64,000 nucleotides of DNA from Massilia sp. ST3 (GCF_018119405.1 NZ_JAGPWC010000002.1:62001-126000), one strand, 5' to 3'. Positions 33,945 through 42,698 are shown, numbered from the stretch's first letter. The notes: generated from the letters alone by a model not told the origin. Program-made: numbers and translations.

Positions 33945-33958
33945 TTGAGATATATCAA
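33945..33958 (-). promoter_or_regulatory. FNR box upstream of the hemerythrin-like gene
   Basis: TTGAG-ATAT-ATCAA matches nine of ten consensus positions. It lies in the 100-bp gap between the hemerythrin-like start and the stop of the universal stress gene; both genes run leftward, so only the former can be its target. Confidence 0.65.
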
Positions 33959-33977
33959 ACTTTTCGGAAGCACGGCC

Positions 33978-34814
33978 TCAGTGCGCGCACAGCAGCGGCG
34001 CCGGCGCCCGGTGCAGCAGGGCGCGGGTCGCGCCGCCCAGCGCCCACTCGCGGTAGCGGCTGTGGCCATAGATCCCCGCCACCATCAGCCCCGCGCGGGT
34101 ATCGTGGGCCAGGGCGACCAGGGCGTCGCCCGCCGTGTCGCGGGTGCGCTCGACCACCACCTCGACCTGCACCCCATGGCGCGCCAGGTAGAGCGCCATG
34201 TCCGCCCCCGGCTCCTCGCCATGCAGCTCGGCCAGCTCGTCGGGGTTGACCAGCACCAGGCGCACCAGCGGCGCCTCGCGCAACAGCGGCAAGGCGGCCT
34301 GGATGGCGCGGATCGCCTGCACGCTGCCGTCCCAGCCGACCACGGCCGTGCCGGGAATCGCCTCGTTGCGGTAGCTGGTCGGCACCACCAGTACCGGACG
34401 CGGGCCGTGCAGGGCCAGGAATTCGGGCAGGTGGCGCACGGCCGCGGTATGCGATTCCGGCGGATCGTCCTGGCTCAGCACCACCAGGTCGGCGTAGCGT
34501 GACTGCAGCAGCAGGGCGTAGCGGGTGTTGTCCTCGAGCACGCGCGTTTCGACCGAGGCCGCGCCCAGCTGCGCGGCCTGTTCCTCGAAGGGGTGGAGCT
34601 GGGCCGCCACGGCGTCGCGCAGGTCCTGGTAATCGTTCTCCGCGATCGGCATGGCCATCGAGCCGTTGAGGATCGCGTAATTGGCCATCGACACGCCGGT
34701 GGCGGCGCTGCCGACGAGGTGGGCGCCGTGCCGGTTTGCCAGCAGCACGGCCGCGCGCAAGCGGCTGTCCTGGCGTGGACTGCCGTCGACGTGAACGATG
34801 ATGGTCTTGTACAT
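33978..34814 (-). CDS. Universal stress protein, tandem UspA domains
   Basis: This 278-residue protein has two UspA domains, the first starting MYKTIIVHVDGSPRQDSRL and the second near residue 155 (AVVGWDGSVQAIRAIQAAL). The second ends with GIYGHSRYREWALGGATRALL, the G-x2-G-x9-G-S/T type nucleotide-binding motif. Tandem Usp proteins are commonly induced by oxygen limitation or starvation. GGAGGGAG lies upstream of the ATG. No FNR box is seen ahead of it. Confidence 0.93.
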   Translation of the reverse strand: MYKTIIVHVDGSPRQDSRLRAAVLLANRHGAHLVGSAATGVSMANYAILNGSMAMPIAENDYQDLRDAVAAQLHPFEEQAAQLGAASVETRVLEDNTRYALLLQSRYADLVVLSQDDPPESHTAAVRHLPEFLALHGPRPVLVVPTSYRNEAIPGTAVVGWDGSVQAIRAIQAALPLLREAPLVRLVLVNPDELAELHGEEPGADMALYLARHGVQVEVVVERTRDTAGDALVALAHDTRAGLMVAGIYGHSRYREWALGGATRALLHRAPAPLLCAH

Positions 34815-34985
34815 GATGACTCCCTCCATGACGGTGAAGCCGGATGCATCGTCGCCTGCACTGTCTACTCTACGCCTTGCCCACGCCGATGTCAGTACCG
34901 CTTCGCGCTTGCGTAGTCCTCCATGGATTGACAAATGGAAACGTGTCCATTAGCGTGGACGCTCCTGTCTCCTTCGTGCCGACCG

Positions 34986-35753
34986 ATGATCACGTTTCCG
35001 CGTATCGCCGCCGCTTTATGCGGCCTGCTTGCCGTGGGCGCCGCCCAGGCCGAACAATTCAAGGTCCTGCTGTTCACCAAGACCGCAGGCTGGCACCACG
35101 ACGCCGTGCACGCGGGCGTGACGGCGGTACAGGAACTGGGCAAGCTGCATGATTTCGAGGTGTTCTGGACCGCCGACGCCGGCCGCGTGATGAACGACGC
35201 CGAGCTGGCCAAGTACAAGGCGGTTGTCTTCCTGCTGACCACCGGCGACGTGCTGGACGAGGCGCAGCAGGCCGCCTTCGAGCGCTACATCCGCCGCGGC
35301 GGCGGCTATGTGGGCGTGCACAGCGCGGCCGACACCGAGTACGGCTGGCCTTGGTACACCAGGATGGTCGGCCACATGTTCCACATCCACCCGGCGGTGC
35401 AGACGGCGGTGCTGAGGGTGGAACAGCGCAACTTCCCCGGCATGGAACGCTTCGCCCCGCGCACGCTGTTCACCGACGAGTGGTACGAGTACGGCCCGGC
35501 GCGCGCGAAGCTGAACTATCTGCTGAGCGTGGACGAGTCGACCTATGCGCCGCAGACCGACTGGGGCGACAAGAAGGGCAGGGGCATGGGCGGCTTCCAC
35601 CCGGTTGCCTGGTACCAGGACTACGAGGGCGGCCGCGCCTTCTACACGGGCCTGGGCCATATGGCGGCCACCTACCGCGATCCGCTTTTCCTGCACCACC
35701 TGTATGGCGGCATCTATTGGGCGGCGACGGGAAAGGGCTTGCGCGCCGAATAA
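34986..35753 (+). CDS. ThuA-like exported protein
   Basis: This 255-residue protein has a signal peptide (FPRIAAALCGLLAVGAAQA) and a ThuA/glutamine-amidotransferase-like fold: VLLFTKTAGWHHDAV at the start, VFLLTTGDVLDEAQQAAFERYIRRGGGYVGVHSA in the middle, and GGRAFYTGLGH toward the end. ThuA proteins relate to trehalose and other sugar metabolism; periplasmic versions are often glycoside-related. An earlier in-frame start would give a poorer signal peptide. It is transcribed alone, divergent from the stress protein gene. Confidence 0.88.
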   Translation: MITFPRIAAALCGLLAVGAAQAEQFKVLLFTKTAGWHHDAVHAGVTAVQELGKLHDFEVFWTADAGRVMNDAELAKYKAVVFLLTTGDVLDEAQQAAFERYIRRGGGYVGVHSAADTEYGWPWYTRMVGHMFHIHPAVQTAVLRVEQRNFPGMERFAPRTLFTDEWYEYGPARAKLNYLLSVDESTYAPQTDWGDKKGRGMGGFHPVAWYQDYEGGRAFYTGLGHMAATYRDPLFLHHLYGGIYWAATGKGLRAE

Positions 35754-35887
35754 GGACGTCTGGCGAAATACGCCCACCGGCTTCCGGAGAGCGACAAGAC
35801 CCTGGCTTGAGCCATGCCGAGCGTCGGCTATCTGCCGGAAGCGGTCCGTCGCAACACCTGCGATCCATCACAACCCGACAAGATCTT

Positions 35888-36199
35888 ATGCACGCGATTT
35901 ATTTCAGATGGAAAGTGGCCGCTGGTCGTGAGCCGGACTTCGAGCGCGCCTGGCTGGAGCTCACCTCACTCATACGCGATGAGCGAGGCGGCCTGGGGTC
36001 GCGTCTGCATCGGTGCGCCGACGGCCACTATTTTGCGTATGCCCAATGGCCCTCCGAACTCGCCTGGGCGACACAGCCCGAGCCGACCGCACGCATGGCC
36101 GAGCTGCGAAATCAGATGCGTGAATGCGCTGAACTTGTCGATGGCCCACTTCGGGGTGAGGTCGTTGCCGATCTCCTGATATCGCCAGCTCCCGGCTAA
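35888..36199 (+). CDS. Putative monooxygenase-like dimeric alpha-beta barrel protein
   Basis: This 103-residue protein begins MHAIYFRWKVAAGREPDFERAW and contains LGSRLHRCADGHYFAYAQWPSELAW, the layout of small ferredoxin-like ABM-type proteins. Function is unknown; many such proteins are heme- or quinone-related enzymes. The ribosome site is poor. Base composition drops from here to 37.0 kb relative to the neighbours. Confidence 0.65.
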   Translation: MHAIYFRWKVAAGREPDFERAWLELTSLIRDERGGLGSRLHRCADGHYFAYAQWPSELAWATQPEPTARMAELRNQMRECAELVDGPLRGEVVADLLISPAPG

Positions 36200-36350
36200 G
36201 GGAACAGGCCGGCGAGGGCATTCACAGGCGCAGGTAATCACGGCGTACATCGAGCAAGCAAGATTGGTCCCGCGTCTTGTCGCCAGCTGGCGGCAGTGGC
36301 CGGCCCGAAGCAAGCGTCGCATTGCTAACTACCTCACCAGGGTATTCCCG

Positions 36351-36602
36351 ATGAATGAAGTTCCAACGATGGCGGCACCTTTACAAAACTTGCTCGACGC
36401 GGAGATTCGGGCAGGTAACCGTATTGCCGAAGTTTCGAGCTGGCCGCCCTAGTGCAGGCTGCTTGTGATACTTGAACATCGTTTCAGGTCACACGCGGCT
36501 GCTCCGAGTGGCCTTACCTTCCATGAGTTGGAGAGTCCGCACTACTGGCGCGCCGAATATCGCTATGAAGGCGGCGCCGAGGTACAGGCCTGTAAAAACT
36601 AA
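36351..36602 (+). pseudogene. Small conserved-type gene interrupted by an in-frame TAG
   Basis: One frame runs through 84 codons: MNEVPTMAAPLQNLL...EIRAGNRIAEVSSWPP, then TAG at 36450-36452, then CRLLVILEHRFRS...GLTFHELESPHYW...YEGGAEVQACK and a TAA. Both halves have protein-like composition and continue in the same frame, so a single point change has split the gene. I recall similar short proteins of unknown function in Betaproteobacteria, but cannot name a family. Alternatives are amber suppression or a sequencing error. Confidence 0.65.
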
Positions 36603-36635
36603 GAGGCGACAGATTATTGTTTTCGAAATAGCAAA

Positions 36636-37043
36636 ATGGACCAACAGCCGAGTCGCACTGAACAACTGCGGGCGTGGGCAGGCAAGATCAAGCGTGACGC
36701 AGTCACCCTTTGGTTCGCTTGCAAGAATCCAAAGACGCCCTTTCTGGCAAAGGCACTGTGCGTGCTGGTCGTGGCATATGCCCTCAGTCCGATCGATCTC
36801 ATTCCCGATTTCGTCCCGGTGCTGGGTTACCTCGACGACGTCATCTTGCTGCCGTGTCTGATATGGCTGGCGGTCAGGCTGATTCCGGAGCGCGTGCTGG
36901 CGCAGTGCAGAGTCCAGGCCGACGAATGGATAGCAAAGGAAGGTCACGCACCGAAAGACAAATGGGGCGTCGTTTTCGTCCTGGCTGTCTGGATACTCGT
37001 ATCCTGGCTGACTTGGCGGTATGCCGTAGCGCCATTCTTTTGA
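36636..37043 (+). CDS. YkvA-like DUF1232 membrane protein
   Basis: This 135-residue protein carries the DUF1232 signature (CVLVVAYALSPIDLIPDFVPVLGYLDDVILLPCLIWLAVRLIP) and an extra C-terminal membrane helix (GVVFVLAVWILVSWLTW). Family function is unknown. The N-terminal part is basic and Trp-containing. It begins 33 bp after the interrupted small gene. Confidence 0.85.
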   Translation: MDQQPSRTEQLRAWAGKIKRDAVTLWFACKNPKTPFLAKALCVLVVAYALSPIDLIPDFVPVLGYLDDVILLPCLIWLAVRLIPERVLAQCRVQADEWIAKEGHAPKDKWGVVFVLAVWILVSWLTWRYAVAPFF

Positions 37044-37046
37044 GGT

Positions 37047-37346
37047 CTAGTACGCGCAGCCGGGAGCCGTGTAGTGCTCGACCGTAGGGAAGGGATCGTA
37101 GAAATGGTGCAGCAGCCGCTTCCATTCCTGGTATTCAAGCGACTGGCGGAAGCCCACGGTATGGTCTTCCAGCGTTTCCCAGTTCACCAGCAGGAGGTAG
37201 CGGCTCGGCTTTTCCAGGCAGCGCTGGAGCTGGTGCGAGACATGGCCCGGCATGCCGGCGATGATGCCTGACGCCTGGCGAAAGGCGGCTTCGAAGGCGC
37301 TCTCCTGGCCCGGGCGGACGTCGAGGATGGCGGCTTCCAGGATCAC
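37047..37346 (-). CDS. Antibiotic biosynthesis monooxygenase-domain protein
   Basis: This 99-residue ABM-fold protein begins VILEAAILDVRPGQESAFEAAFRQAS and contains YLLLVNWETLEDHTVGFRQSLEYQEWKRLLHHFY, typical of small monooxygenases that act on quinol-like substrates. The GTG start overlaps the stop of the MarR gene (GTGA), so the two are translationally coupled. MarR-ABM pairs usually respond to phenolic or oxidative stress. Confidence 0.85.
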   Translation of the reverse strand: MILEAAILDVRPGQESAFEAAFRQASGIIAGMPGHVSHQLQRCLEKPSRYLLLVNWETLEDHTVGFRQSLEYQEWKRLLHHFYDPFPTVEHYTAPGCAY

Positions 37347-37825
37347 GGCGCGTCGTCCGCGGCCGCTTCCTGGACCGGCTTGCCGAGCGCCTCGTGCACG
37401 CCGCTGCCGACCACCGCGGCCATCATGGCGCGCATCTCGTCCGCCTGCAGCTGCCCGAAGTGCTCCTCGAACAGCTGTTGCGCACGTTCCCATGCCGGAC
37501 GCGCGGCCGTGATGACCTCGCGTCCGCGTCCGCTCAGCTCGATGACGCGCTCGCGCCGGTCCTGCTCGCTCGGCCGGATCACCACCAGATCCTCGCGCAC
37601 CAGCGGCTGCAGGTTGCGCGCCAGGGTGGTGCGGTCCATTACCATGGCCTTCGCCAGCTGGTTGACGTTGGCACTGCCGCGCAGCAGCTTGGCGAGGATC
37701 GAGAACTGGGTCACGCGCAGGCCGGTCCCGCTGAGCACCTGGTCGTAGAACGAGGTCAGGTAGCGCGACGCCTGCCGCAGCGAGGAGCAGTAGCAGGGCG
37801 TGTGGGCAAGCTGTTCAATATTCAT
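37343..37825 (-). CDS. MarR family transcriptional regulator
   Basis: This 160-residue regulator has winged-helix core QFSILAKLLRGSANVNQLAKAMVMDRTTLARNLQPLVREDLV and wing SEQDRRERVIELSGRGREVI. A cysteine pair near the start (CYCSS) could be redox-sensing, which is inference. It heads a two-gene unit with the ABM protein. Starts upstream of this ATG are unsupported. Confidence 0.92.
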   Translation of the reverse strand: MNIEQLAHTPCYCSSLRQASRYLTSFYDQVLSGTGLRVTQFSILAKLLRGSANVNQLAKAMVMDRTTLARNLQPLVREDLVVIRPSEQDRRERVIELSGRGREVITAARPAWERAQQLFEEHFGQLQADEMRAMMAAVVGSGVHEALGKPVQEAAADDAP

Positions 37826-37931
37826 GGGCGGCAAGACGAGGGCAAAAACGCAGTATAGCCTCGTGTTGCCCGCCGCGGACGTTCGCACGGCCGTGCTTCG
37901 CGTGCTTCCTTGGAGCGAGCTCGGCCGACCC

Positions 37932-40418
37932 TCAATGGGTAGTGCCGGCGCGCCGGTGGCGCAGCGCGTGCTGGCGCATCCAGCCCGGCAACTCGGCGGC
38001 CGGCAGCGGCGGCGCCACGTAATAGCCCTGGGCTTCGTCGCAGCCGCAGGCCAGCAGCGCGTCCCAGATCTCGCGCGTGGCCGTGCCCTCGGCCACCACC
38101 GACAGCCCCAGGTCGTGGGCCAGGTCGATGGTGGCCTTGACGATGGCGCCGGCGCGGCGGTCGCGCAGCATGTTGGTGGTGAAGCCGTGGTCGATCTTGA
38201 TCACGTCCACCGGCAGCATGGTGAGGTAGTTGAGCGAGGAATAGCCGGTGCCGAAATCGTCGATGAAGAGGCGGAAGCCCATGCCGCTCAGGGCGTTGAG
38301 CTGGGCGATCGAGGCGTCCGGATCGACGATCAGGCTGCTCTCGGTGATCTCCAGTCCCAGCCAGTCGGGGGCGGCGTCCCACCCGGCCAGCAGCTTGCGC
38401 AGGTCGCCGGGCAGTGTGCCGCTGGCCAGGTTGCGGGCCGAGAGGTTGACCGCGATCGGCAGCGCCAGGCCGTCCTGGCGCCAGGCGTGCGACTGGCGCA
38501 CCGAGGACTGGAGCATGCAGGTGGTCAGCGCGTGGATCAGTTCCGTCGACTCGATCAGCGGCACGAACTCGGCCGGCGGCACCATGCCCAGCTGCGGATG
38601 GCGCCAGCGCGCCAGCGCCTCGACCCCGATCACCTCGCCGCTCGCCATCGCCACCTTGGGCTGGCAGAACAGCTCGATCTGGCCTTCCGCGATGGCGTTG
38701 CGGAACTGCCCGAGCAGGACCAGTCGCTGCGGGTCGTAGGGGTCCTGGGCCGGGTCGTACATCATGGTCTTGCGCGCGCCCTGCCGGGCCAGGTGCACGG
38801 CCACGTCGGCCTTGCGCAGCAAATCGGTCGGGTTGCGCGCATGGCCTGGAGCCAGCGCAATGCCGACGTGGGGGCTGATCTCGTAGCGCACGCCGGCGAT
38901 CAGGAAGGTCGACTCGAACACGCGCGCGATGGTCTCGGCCACCGCCCCCGCATGGTAGGCGCGCACCCCGCGCAGCACGGCGATGAACTGGGCGTTGCCG
39001 GTGCGCGCCAGGTGCACCTCGTCGCCCAGGTCGGTGCGCAGGCGGCGCGCCACGTCGCGCAGCAGGTCGTCGCCGTTCAGGTGGCCCAGGGTCAGGTTGA
39101 TGTCGCGGAAGCGCGCCAGCTCCACGGTCAGCACGGCGACCGGCCCGTCCAGCCCCTGGCTGGCGCCGAAGGCCTCGTCCAGGTGGCGCCGCATCGCCAC
39201 CCGGTTCGGCAGGCCGGTGACCTCGTCCTGGAAGGCCAGGCGCTCGATTTCCTGCTCGGCGCGGGTCAGGTCGGTGACGTCGCGGATGATGCCGACGATG
39301 CGCACGGGCTTGCCGTTCTCGTCGCGCACCACGTCGGCCTGCGAGTGCACGTAACGCATTTCGTGGTCGCCCTGGACGATGCGGTAGCGGTGGTCGTAGC
39401 GGGCGCCTGGTGTGTTGAGGGTGTGCTCGCGCGCCTCCGCCACGCCGGGTACGTCTTCCGGATGGATGCGTCGGAACAGCTGCTCCAGGGTGAAGGGCCG
39501 GTCGGCGCCCTCCGGGTCGATGCGGAAGATGCGGTAGGTCTCAGCCGAGGTGGTTTCGATCAGGCCGGTGCGCAGGTCGGCCGACCAGGTGCCGATATGC
39601 GCGATCTCCTGGGCATGCCGCAGGTCGGCTTCGGCCATGAGTAATTGGTCGCGCAAGCGGCGCTGTTCCGTGATATCGACCGTCGAGCAGGCGAACCAGT
39701 CCGGCGACTGCGGGTCGCCGGCGATACGGTGCCCGGTGGCGCGCAGGACGTGTTCGCTGCCGTCGGGCCAGGTCAGGCGCAAGTCGGTGTCGAAAGCCTC
39801 CCCGTCCACGATGCAGCGTTCGATCGCCTGGGCGAAGCGCGGGCGCTGATCAGGGTGCACCGGGGCCAGCAACTGCTCGATCGAGGGCATCACGCTGTCC
39901 GGCTCGAGTCCCAGGTTCTTGTACAGCTGCGCCGACCATGTCAGACGCGCGGTGGTCAGGTTCAGGCAGCAGCAGCCCAGACCCGTGACCTCCTGGGAGA
40001 CGCCGAGCACGTCCTCCAGATGGCTCAGCCGGGCCCGCGCCTCCTCGGCTTCGGAATGGTCCTGCATGGCGAGCATCACCAGCGGCGGCTCGTCGCAGTT
40101 TAGCCGGTAGCACAGCAGGCGGCAGCGAAGGCAGGGGCCGTGCTTGCCCAGATGCGGGAGCGCCGGCAGCTGCGCCTCGCCCTCGCGTGCCGCGGTGGCG
40201 ACGGCGGCGCGCACCTTGTCATGATCGGCCGGCTCGAACAGGCGCAGCAGTTCGGTGTCCGCCCATTCACCGGGGTCGAAGCCATAGGTCGTGCTGGCGC
40301 AGGCATTCGCACCAAGGATGCGCAAGCTGGCGCTGTCGCAGACCACCAGCGGCGCAGGCGCGCGCTGGAAGGCGATGCGGCACCAGTCGCTGTCGATGGC
40401 GTGGAATCCGGCTTCCAT
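37932..40418 (-). CDS. PAS-GGDEF-EAL protein, probably a c-di-GMP phosphodiesterase
   Basis: This 828-residue protein has three PAS-type sensor regions (about 10-115, 145-265, 275-395), a GGDEF domain whose signature is degenerate (G474-NAQF), and a C-terminal EAL domain with E600-[37 protein letters not shown] and the late CDEAQGYY Gln. The EAL set is complete, so it should hydrolyse c-di-GMP, with the GGDEF domain perhaps binding GTP as a regulator. GGAGG precedes the ATG; earlier starts have no support. No membrane helix is seen, so the sensor is cytosolic. Confidence 0.9.
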   Translation of the reverse strand: MEAGFHAIDSDWCRIAFQRAPAPLVVCDSASLRILGANACASTTYGFDPGEWADTELLRLFEPADHDKVRAAVATAAREGEAQLPALPHLGKHGPCLRCRLLCYRLNCDEPPLVMLAMQDHSEAEEARARLSHLEDVLGVSQEVTGLGCCCLNLTTARLTWSAQLYKNLGLEPDSVMPSIEQLLAPVHPDQRPRFAQAIERCIVDGEAFDTDLRLTWPDGSEHVLRATGHRIAGDPQSPDWFACSTVDITEQRRLRDQLLMAEADLRHAQEIAHIGTWSADLRTGLIETTSAETYRIFRIDPEGADRPFTLEQLFRRIHPEDVPGVAEAREHTLNTPGARYDHRYRIVQGDHEMRYVHSQADVVRDENGKPVRIVGIIRDVTDLTRAEQEIERLAFQDEVTGLPNRVAMRRHLDEAFGASQGLDGPVAVLTVELARFRDINLTLGHLNGDDLLRDVARRLRTDLGDEVHLARTGNAQFIAVLRGVRAYHAGAVAETIARVFESTFLIAGVRYEISPHVGIALAPGHARNPTDLLRKADVAVHLARQGARKTMMYDPAQDPYDPQRLVLLGQFRNAIAEGQIELFCQPKVAMASGEVIGVEALARWRHPQLGMVPPAEFVPLIESTELIHALTTCMLQSSVRQSHAWRQDGLALPIAVNLSARNLASGTLPGDLRKLLAGWDAAPDWLGLEITESSLIVDPDASIAQLNALSGMGFRLFIDDFGTGYSSLNYLTMLPVDVIKIDHGFTTNMLRDRRAGAIVKATIDLAHDLGLSVVAEGTATREIWDALLACGCDEAQGYYVAPPLPAAELPGWMRQHALRHRRAGTTH

Positions 40419-40622
40419 GGCGGACCTCCGATATGCGGGGCGGGTAGGGAATTGTTGAACTGATAAGAACAATATGATCCCTCCGCGCCTCCGCGTCCAG
40501 TCATTTTGCGTAAATTCGAGCTCGGCCAGCCATAAATCGTATATGCACGGCGCACGCATGCATGGCCGGCGGCGCGCCAGGCCCGACCTGTTCTGTCCTT
40601 GCCCCGCATGACGGGGACTGGC

Positions 40623-40645
40623 ATGATTCAAACCATTTGAATCAT
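40623..40645. promoter_or_regulatory. Perfect 23-bp dyad upstream of the lysR-type gene
   Basis: Two 10-bp arms (ATGATTCAAA and its complement) flank CCA. The core TTCAAA-N3-TTTGAA has the T-N11-A form bound by LysR regulators. It lies 14 bp before the GTG start of the LysR gene, placed for autoregulation. The same core recurs at the end of that gene. Confidence 0.7.
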
Positions 40646-40658
40646 TGAGCCGAACATC

Positions 40659-41621
40659 GTGACGACCAGCGCCCGCGACGCCCTGACGCCAGCCTCCCTG
40701 GCCATGCTCGACGCCATCGCCGAGCATGGCAGCTTCGCCGCCGCGGCACGCGCGCTCGGCATGGTGCCTTCGGCGCTGACCTACCGCGTGCGGGTGATCG
40801 AGGAAGCCCTGGATGTGCTGCTGTTCGACCGCAGCTCGCGGCGCGCGCGCCTGACCGCGGCGGGCCAGGAGCTGCTGCGCGAAGGCGCGCGCCTGCTGGA
40901 CGAGGTGGACGCCATCGCCAACCGGGTCAAGCGCGTGGCCACCGGCTGGGAATCGCACTTCACCATCGCGGTCGACAGCGTGATCGACCGCGCCACCGTG
41001 ATGGACCTGTGCGCCGCCTTTTTCGAACTGGGCGCGCCGACCCGCCTCAAGCTGCGCGACGAGACCTTGTCCGGCACCCTGGACGCGGTGCTGAGCGGAC
41101 AGGCCGACCTGGCCCTGGGCGTGGCCCTCGACACCCGCAACCGGGTGGGCCTGCAGCGCGAGACCATGGGCACGATGGAATTCGTGTTCGCGGTCAGCCC
41201 GGCGCATCCTTTGGCCGCCCTGCCCGAACCCCTGGGCGAGGATTCGGTGCGCGCCCACCGCGCCGTGGTGCTGGCCGACTCCAGCGGCCGCGGGGGAGGC
41301 CTGAGCGTGGGCCTGCTGGCCGGCCAGGAGGTGTTCACCGTGACCGAGTTGCGCGCCAAGATCGACGCCCAGTTACGCGGGCTGGGCGTGGGCTACCTGC
41401 CGCTGCCGGCCGCGCGCCCCCACCTCGAGAGCGGGGCGCTGGTGGCCAGGCGCCTGGACCGGCCGGAGCACAGGCTCGGCTTCTCCTGCGTCTGGCGCAG
41501 CGACAAGTCGGCGCGCGGCAAGGCGCTGCAGTGGTGGCTGGACCAGGTGCGCAGCCCCGTGACGCGCGCCGCGCTGCTGGGAGAGCACCCGACGCCGGGG
41601 CGCAAACGTGCGTTCAAATAA
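40659..41621 (+). CDS. LysR family transcriptional regulator
   Basis: This 320-residue regulator has helix-turn-helix AMLDAIAEHGSFAAAARALGMVPSALTYRVRVIEEAL and an effector domain from about residue 95. It starts with GTG; an ATG further in would cut the DNA-binding domain. A perfect dyad lies just upstream, and a related one overlaps its stop codon, ahead of the yceI-like gene. Its targets are therefore likely itself and that gene. HTHs containing PSALTYRV are found in regulators of redox and stress functions. Confidence 0.9.
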   Translation: MTTSARDALTPASLAMLDAIAEHGSFAAAARALGMVPSALTYRVRVIEEALDVLLFDRSSRRARLTAAGQELLREGARLLDEVDAIANRVKRVATGWESHFTIAVDSVIDRATVMDLCAAFFELGAPTRLKLRDETLSGTLDAVLSGQADLALGVALDTRNRVGLQRETMGTMEFVFAVSPAHPLAALPEPLGEDSVRAHRAVVLADSSGRGGGLSVGLLAGQEVFTVTELRAKIDAQLRGLGVGYLPLPAARPHLESGALVARRLDRPEHRLGFSCVWRSDKSARGKALQWWLDQVRSPVTRAALLGEHPTPGRKRAFK

Positions 41622-41627
41622 TTTGAA
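41613..41627. promoter_or_regulatory. Second TTCAAA-N3-TTTGAA dyad, upstream of the yceI-like gene
   Basis: This 15-bp palindrome, TTCAAA-TAA-TTTGAA, overlaps the lysR stop codon and lies about 120 bp before the yceI-like start. It shares both arms with the dyad upstream of lysR, so a common binding protein is likely. Confidence 0.65.
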
Positions 41628-41746
41628 TGCTGCGTCCGCATTCCTTGTGCGATCGGCAAGCCGCGGCGGCGCATAATCGGGGTTTCCAGCGCCGGCGGAC
41701 ATGTTGCTGCCGCCCGACGCGACCATACAAAGAAACGGAGCCCTGA

Positions 41747-42313
41747 ATGAAGAAACTGTTTGCCCTCCTGCTCGCCGCCGGCGTCTCGCTGAGCGCCGCC
41801 GCCGCCCCGGAAACCTATGTGATCGACGGCAGCCACACCTATCCGCGCTTCGAGTACAGCCACTTCGGCTACTCGAACCAGGTGAGCCGCTTCGACAAGA
41901 CCAGCGGCAAGATCGTGCTGGACCGCGCCGCGAAGAGCGGCTCGGTCGACGTGGTGATCGACGCCACCAGCGTCGACAGCGGCTTCCCGGTGTTCAACGG
42001 CCACCTGCAGGGCGAGGACTTCTTCGACACCAAGAAATACCCGACCATCACCTTCAGCTCGAACAAGCTGAATTTCGAGGGCAACAAGCTGGCCTCGGTC
42101 GACGGCAAGCTGACCATCAAGGGCGTGAGCAAGCCGGTGCGCCTGGACGTGACTTCCTTCCACTGCATGCCGCACCCGATGCTCAAGAAGGACGCCTGCG
42201 GCGCCAACGCGGTCACCAGGATCAAGCGCAGCGAATTCAACAACGGCAAGTACGCGCCCTACGTCAGCGACGACGTGACCCTCACCATCGCGGTGGAAGC
42301 GGTCAAGGAATAA
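41747..42313 (+). CDS. YceI-family periplasmic lipocalin-like protein
   Basis: This 188-residue protein has signal peptide MKKLFALLLAAGVSLSAAAA, then YVIDGSHTYPRFEYSHFGYSN, the start of the YceI beta-barrel, and the central FNGHLQGEDFFDTKKYPTITFSS. YceI proteins bind isoprenoid or quinone-like lipids in the periplasm. Two cysteines (FHCM, DACGAN) could form a disulfide. ACGGAG precedes the start. It ends inside the convergent MAPEG gene by 11 bp. Confidence 0.93.
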   Translation: MKKLFALLLAAGVSLSAAAAPETYVIDGSHTYPRFEYSHFGYSNQVSRFDKTSGKIVLDRAAKSGSVDVVIDATSVDSGFPVFNGHLQGEDFFDTKKYPTITFSSNKLNFEGNKLASVDGKLTIKGVSKPVRLDVTSFHCMPHPMLKKDACGANAVTRIKRSEFNNGKYAPYVSDDVTLTIAVEAVKE

Positions 42314-42698
42314 GGATCGCCGCCAGCACCATCCCGAGCCCGGCCACGGACACGCTCCACACCAGGGTGCGCAGCGCCGGCACCCCGGCCGCGTACAGCG
42401 GCACGTAGACGATCCGCCCGAGCAGGTAGAGCCAGCAGCCCCACCAGGTGAGTTCGCCCAGGCGCCCCGCCACGTGGGCGACCAGCACGGCGGCAGCGAA
42501 CAGCGGCAGGGTCTCGAACAGGTTGCTCTGGGCGCGCTGCAGGCGCGCCGTTACCGGGCGCGGCGGCGGCGCCTCGCCGTCGCGCGCACCCACGTTATAG
42601 GCTGGGCCCGTCTCCTGTGTGCGCAGCAGGGCCGGCAGCAGGATCTGGATGATGGCCAGCACCAGGGTCCAGCCCAGGATCGTCAGTTCGGTATTCAT
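42303..42698 (-). CDS. MAPEG-family membrane protein
   Basis: This 131-residue protein has four predicted membrane helices (TILGWTLVLAIIQILLPALL, ETLPLFAAAVLVAHVAG, WWGCWLYLLGRIVYVPLYAAG, VWSVSVAGLGMVLAAILI). The segment RAQSNLFETLPLF is the conserved MAPEG region, with Arg, Asn and Glu near the glutathione site. Bacterial members may act on lipid peroxides with glutathione. GGGAG supports the ATG over an upstream GTG. Confidence 0.88.
   Translation of the reverse strand: MNTELTILGWTLVLAIIQILLPALLRTQETGPAYNVGARDGEAPPPRPVTARLQRAQSNLFETLPLFAAAVLVAHVAGRLGELTWWGCWLYLLGRIVYVPLYAAGVPALRTLVWSVSVAGLGMVLAAILIP

Noticed and set aside
34920-34960. Possible FNR box between the universal stress and ThuA-like genes (TTGACAAATGG)
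   Set aside because: Only one half-site is recognisable.
36472-36861. A 129-codon plus-strand frame starting MNIVSGHTRL
   Set aside because: It is out of frame with both the interrupted small gene and the DUF1232 gene, which have better protein-like sequence over the same bases.
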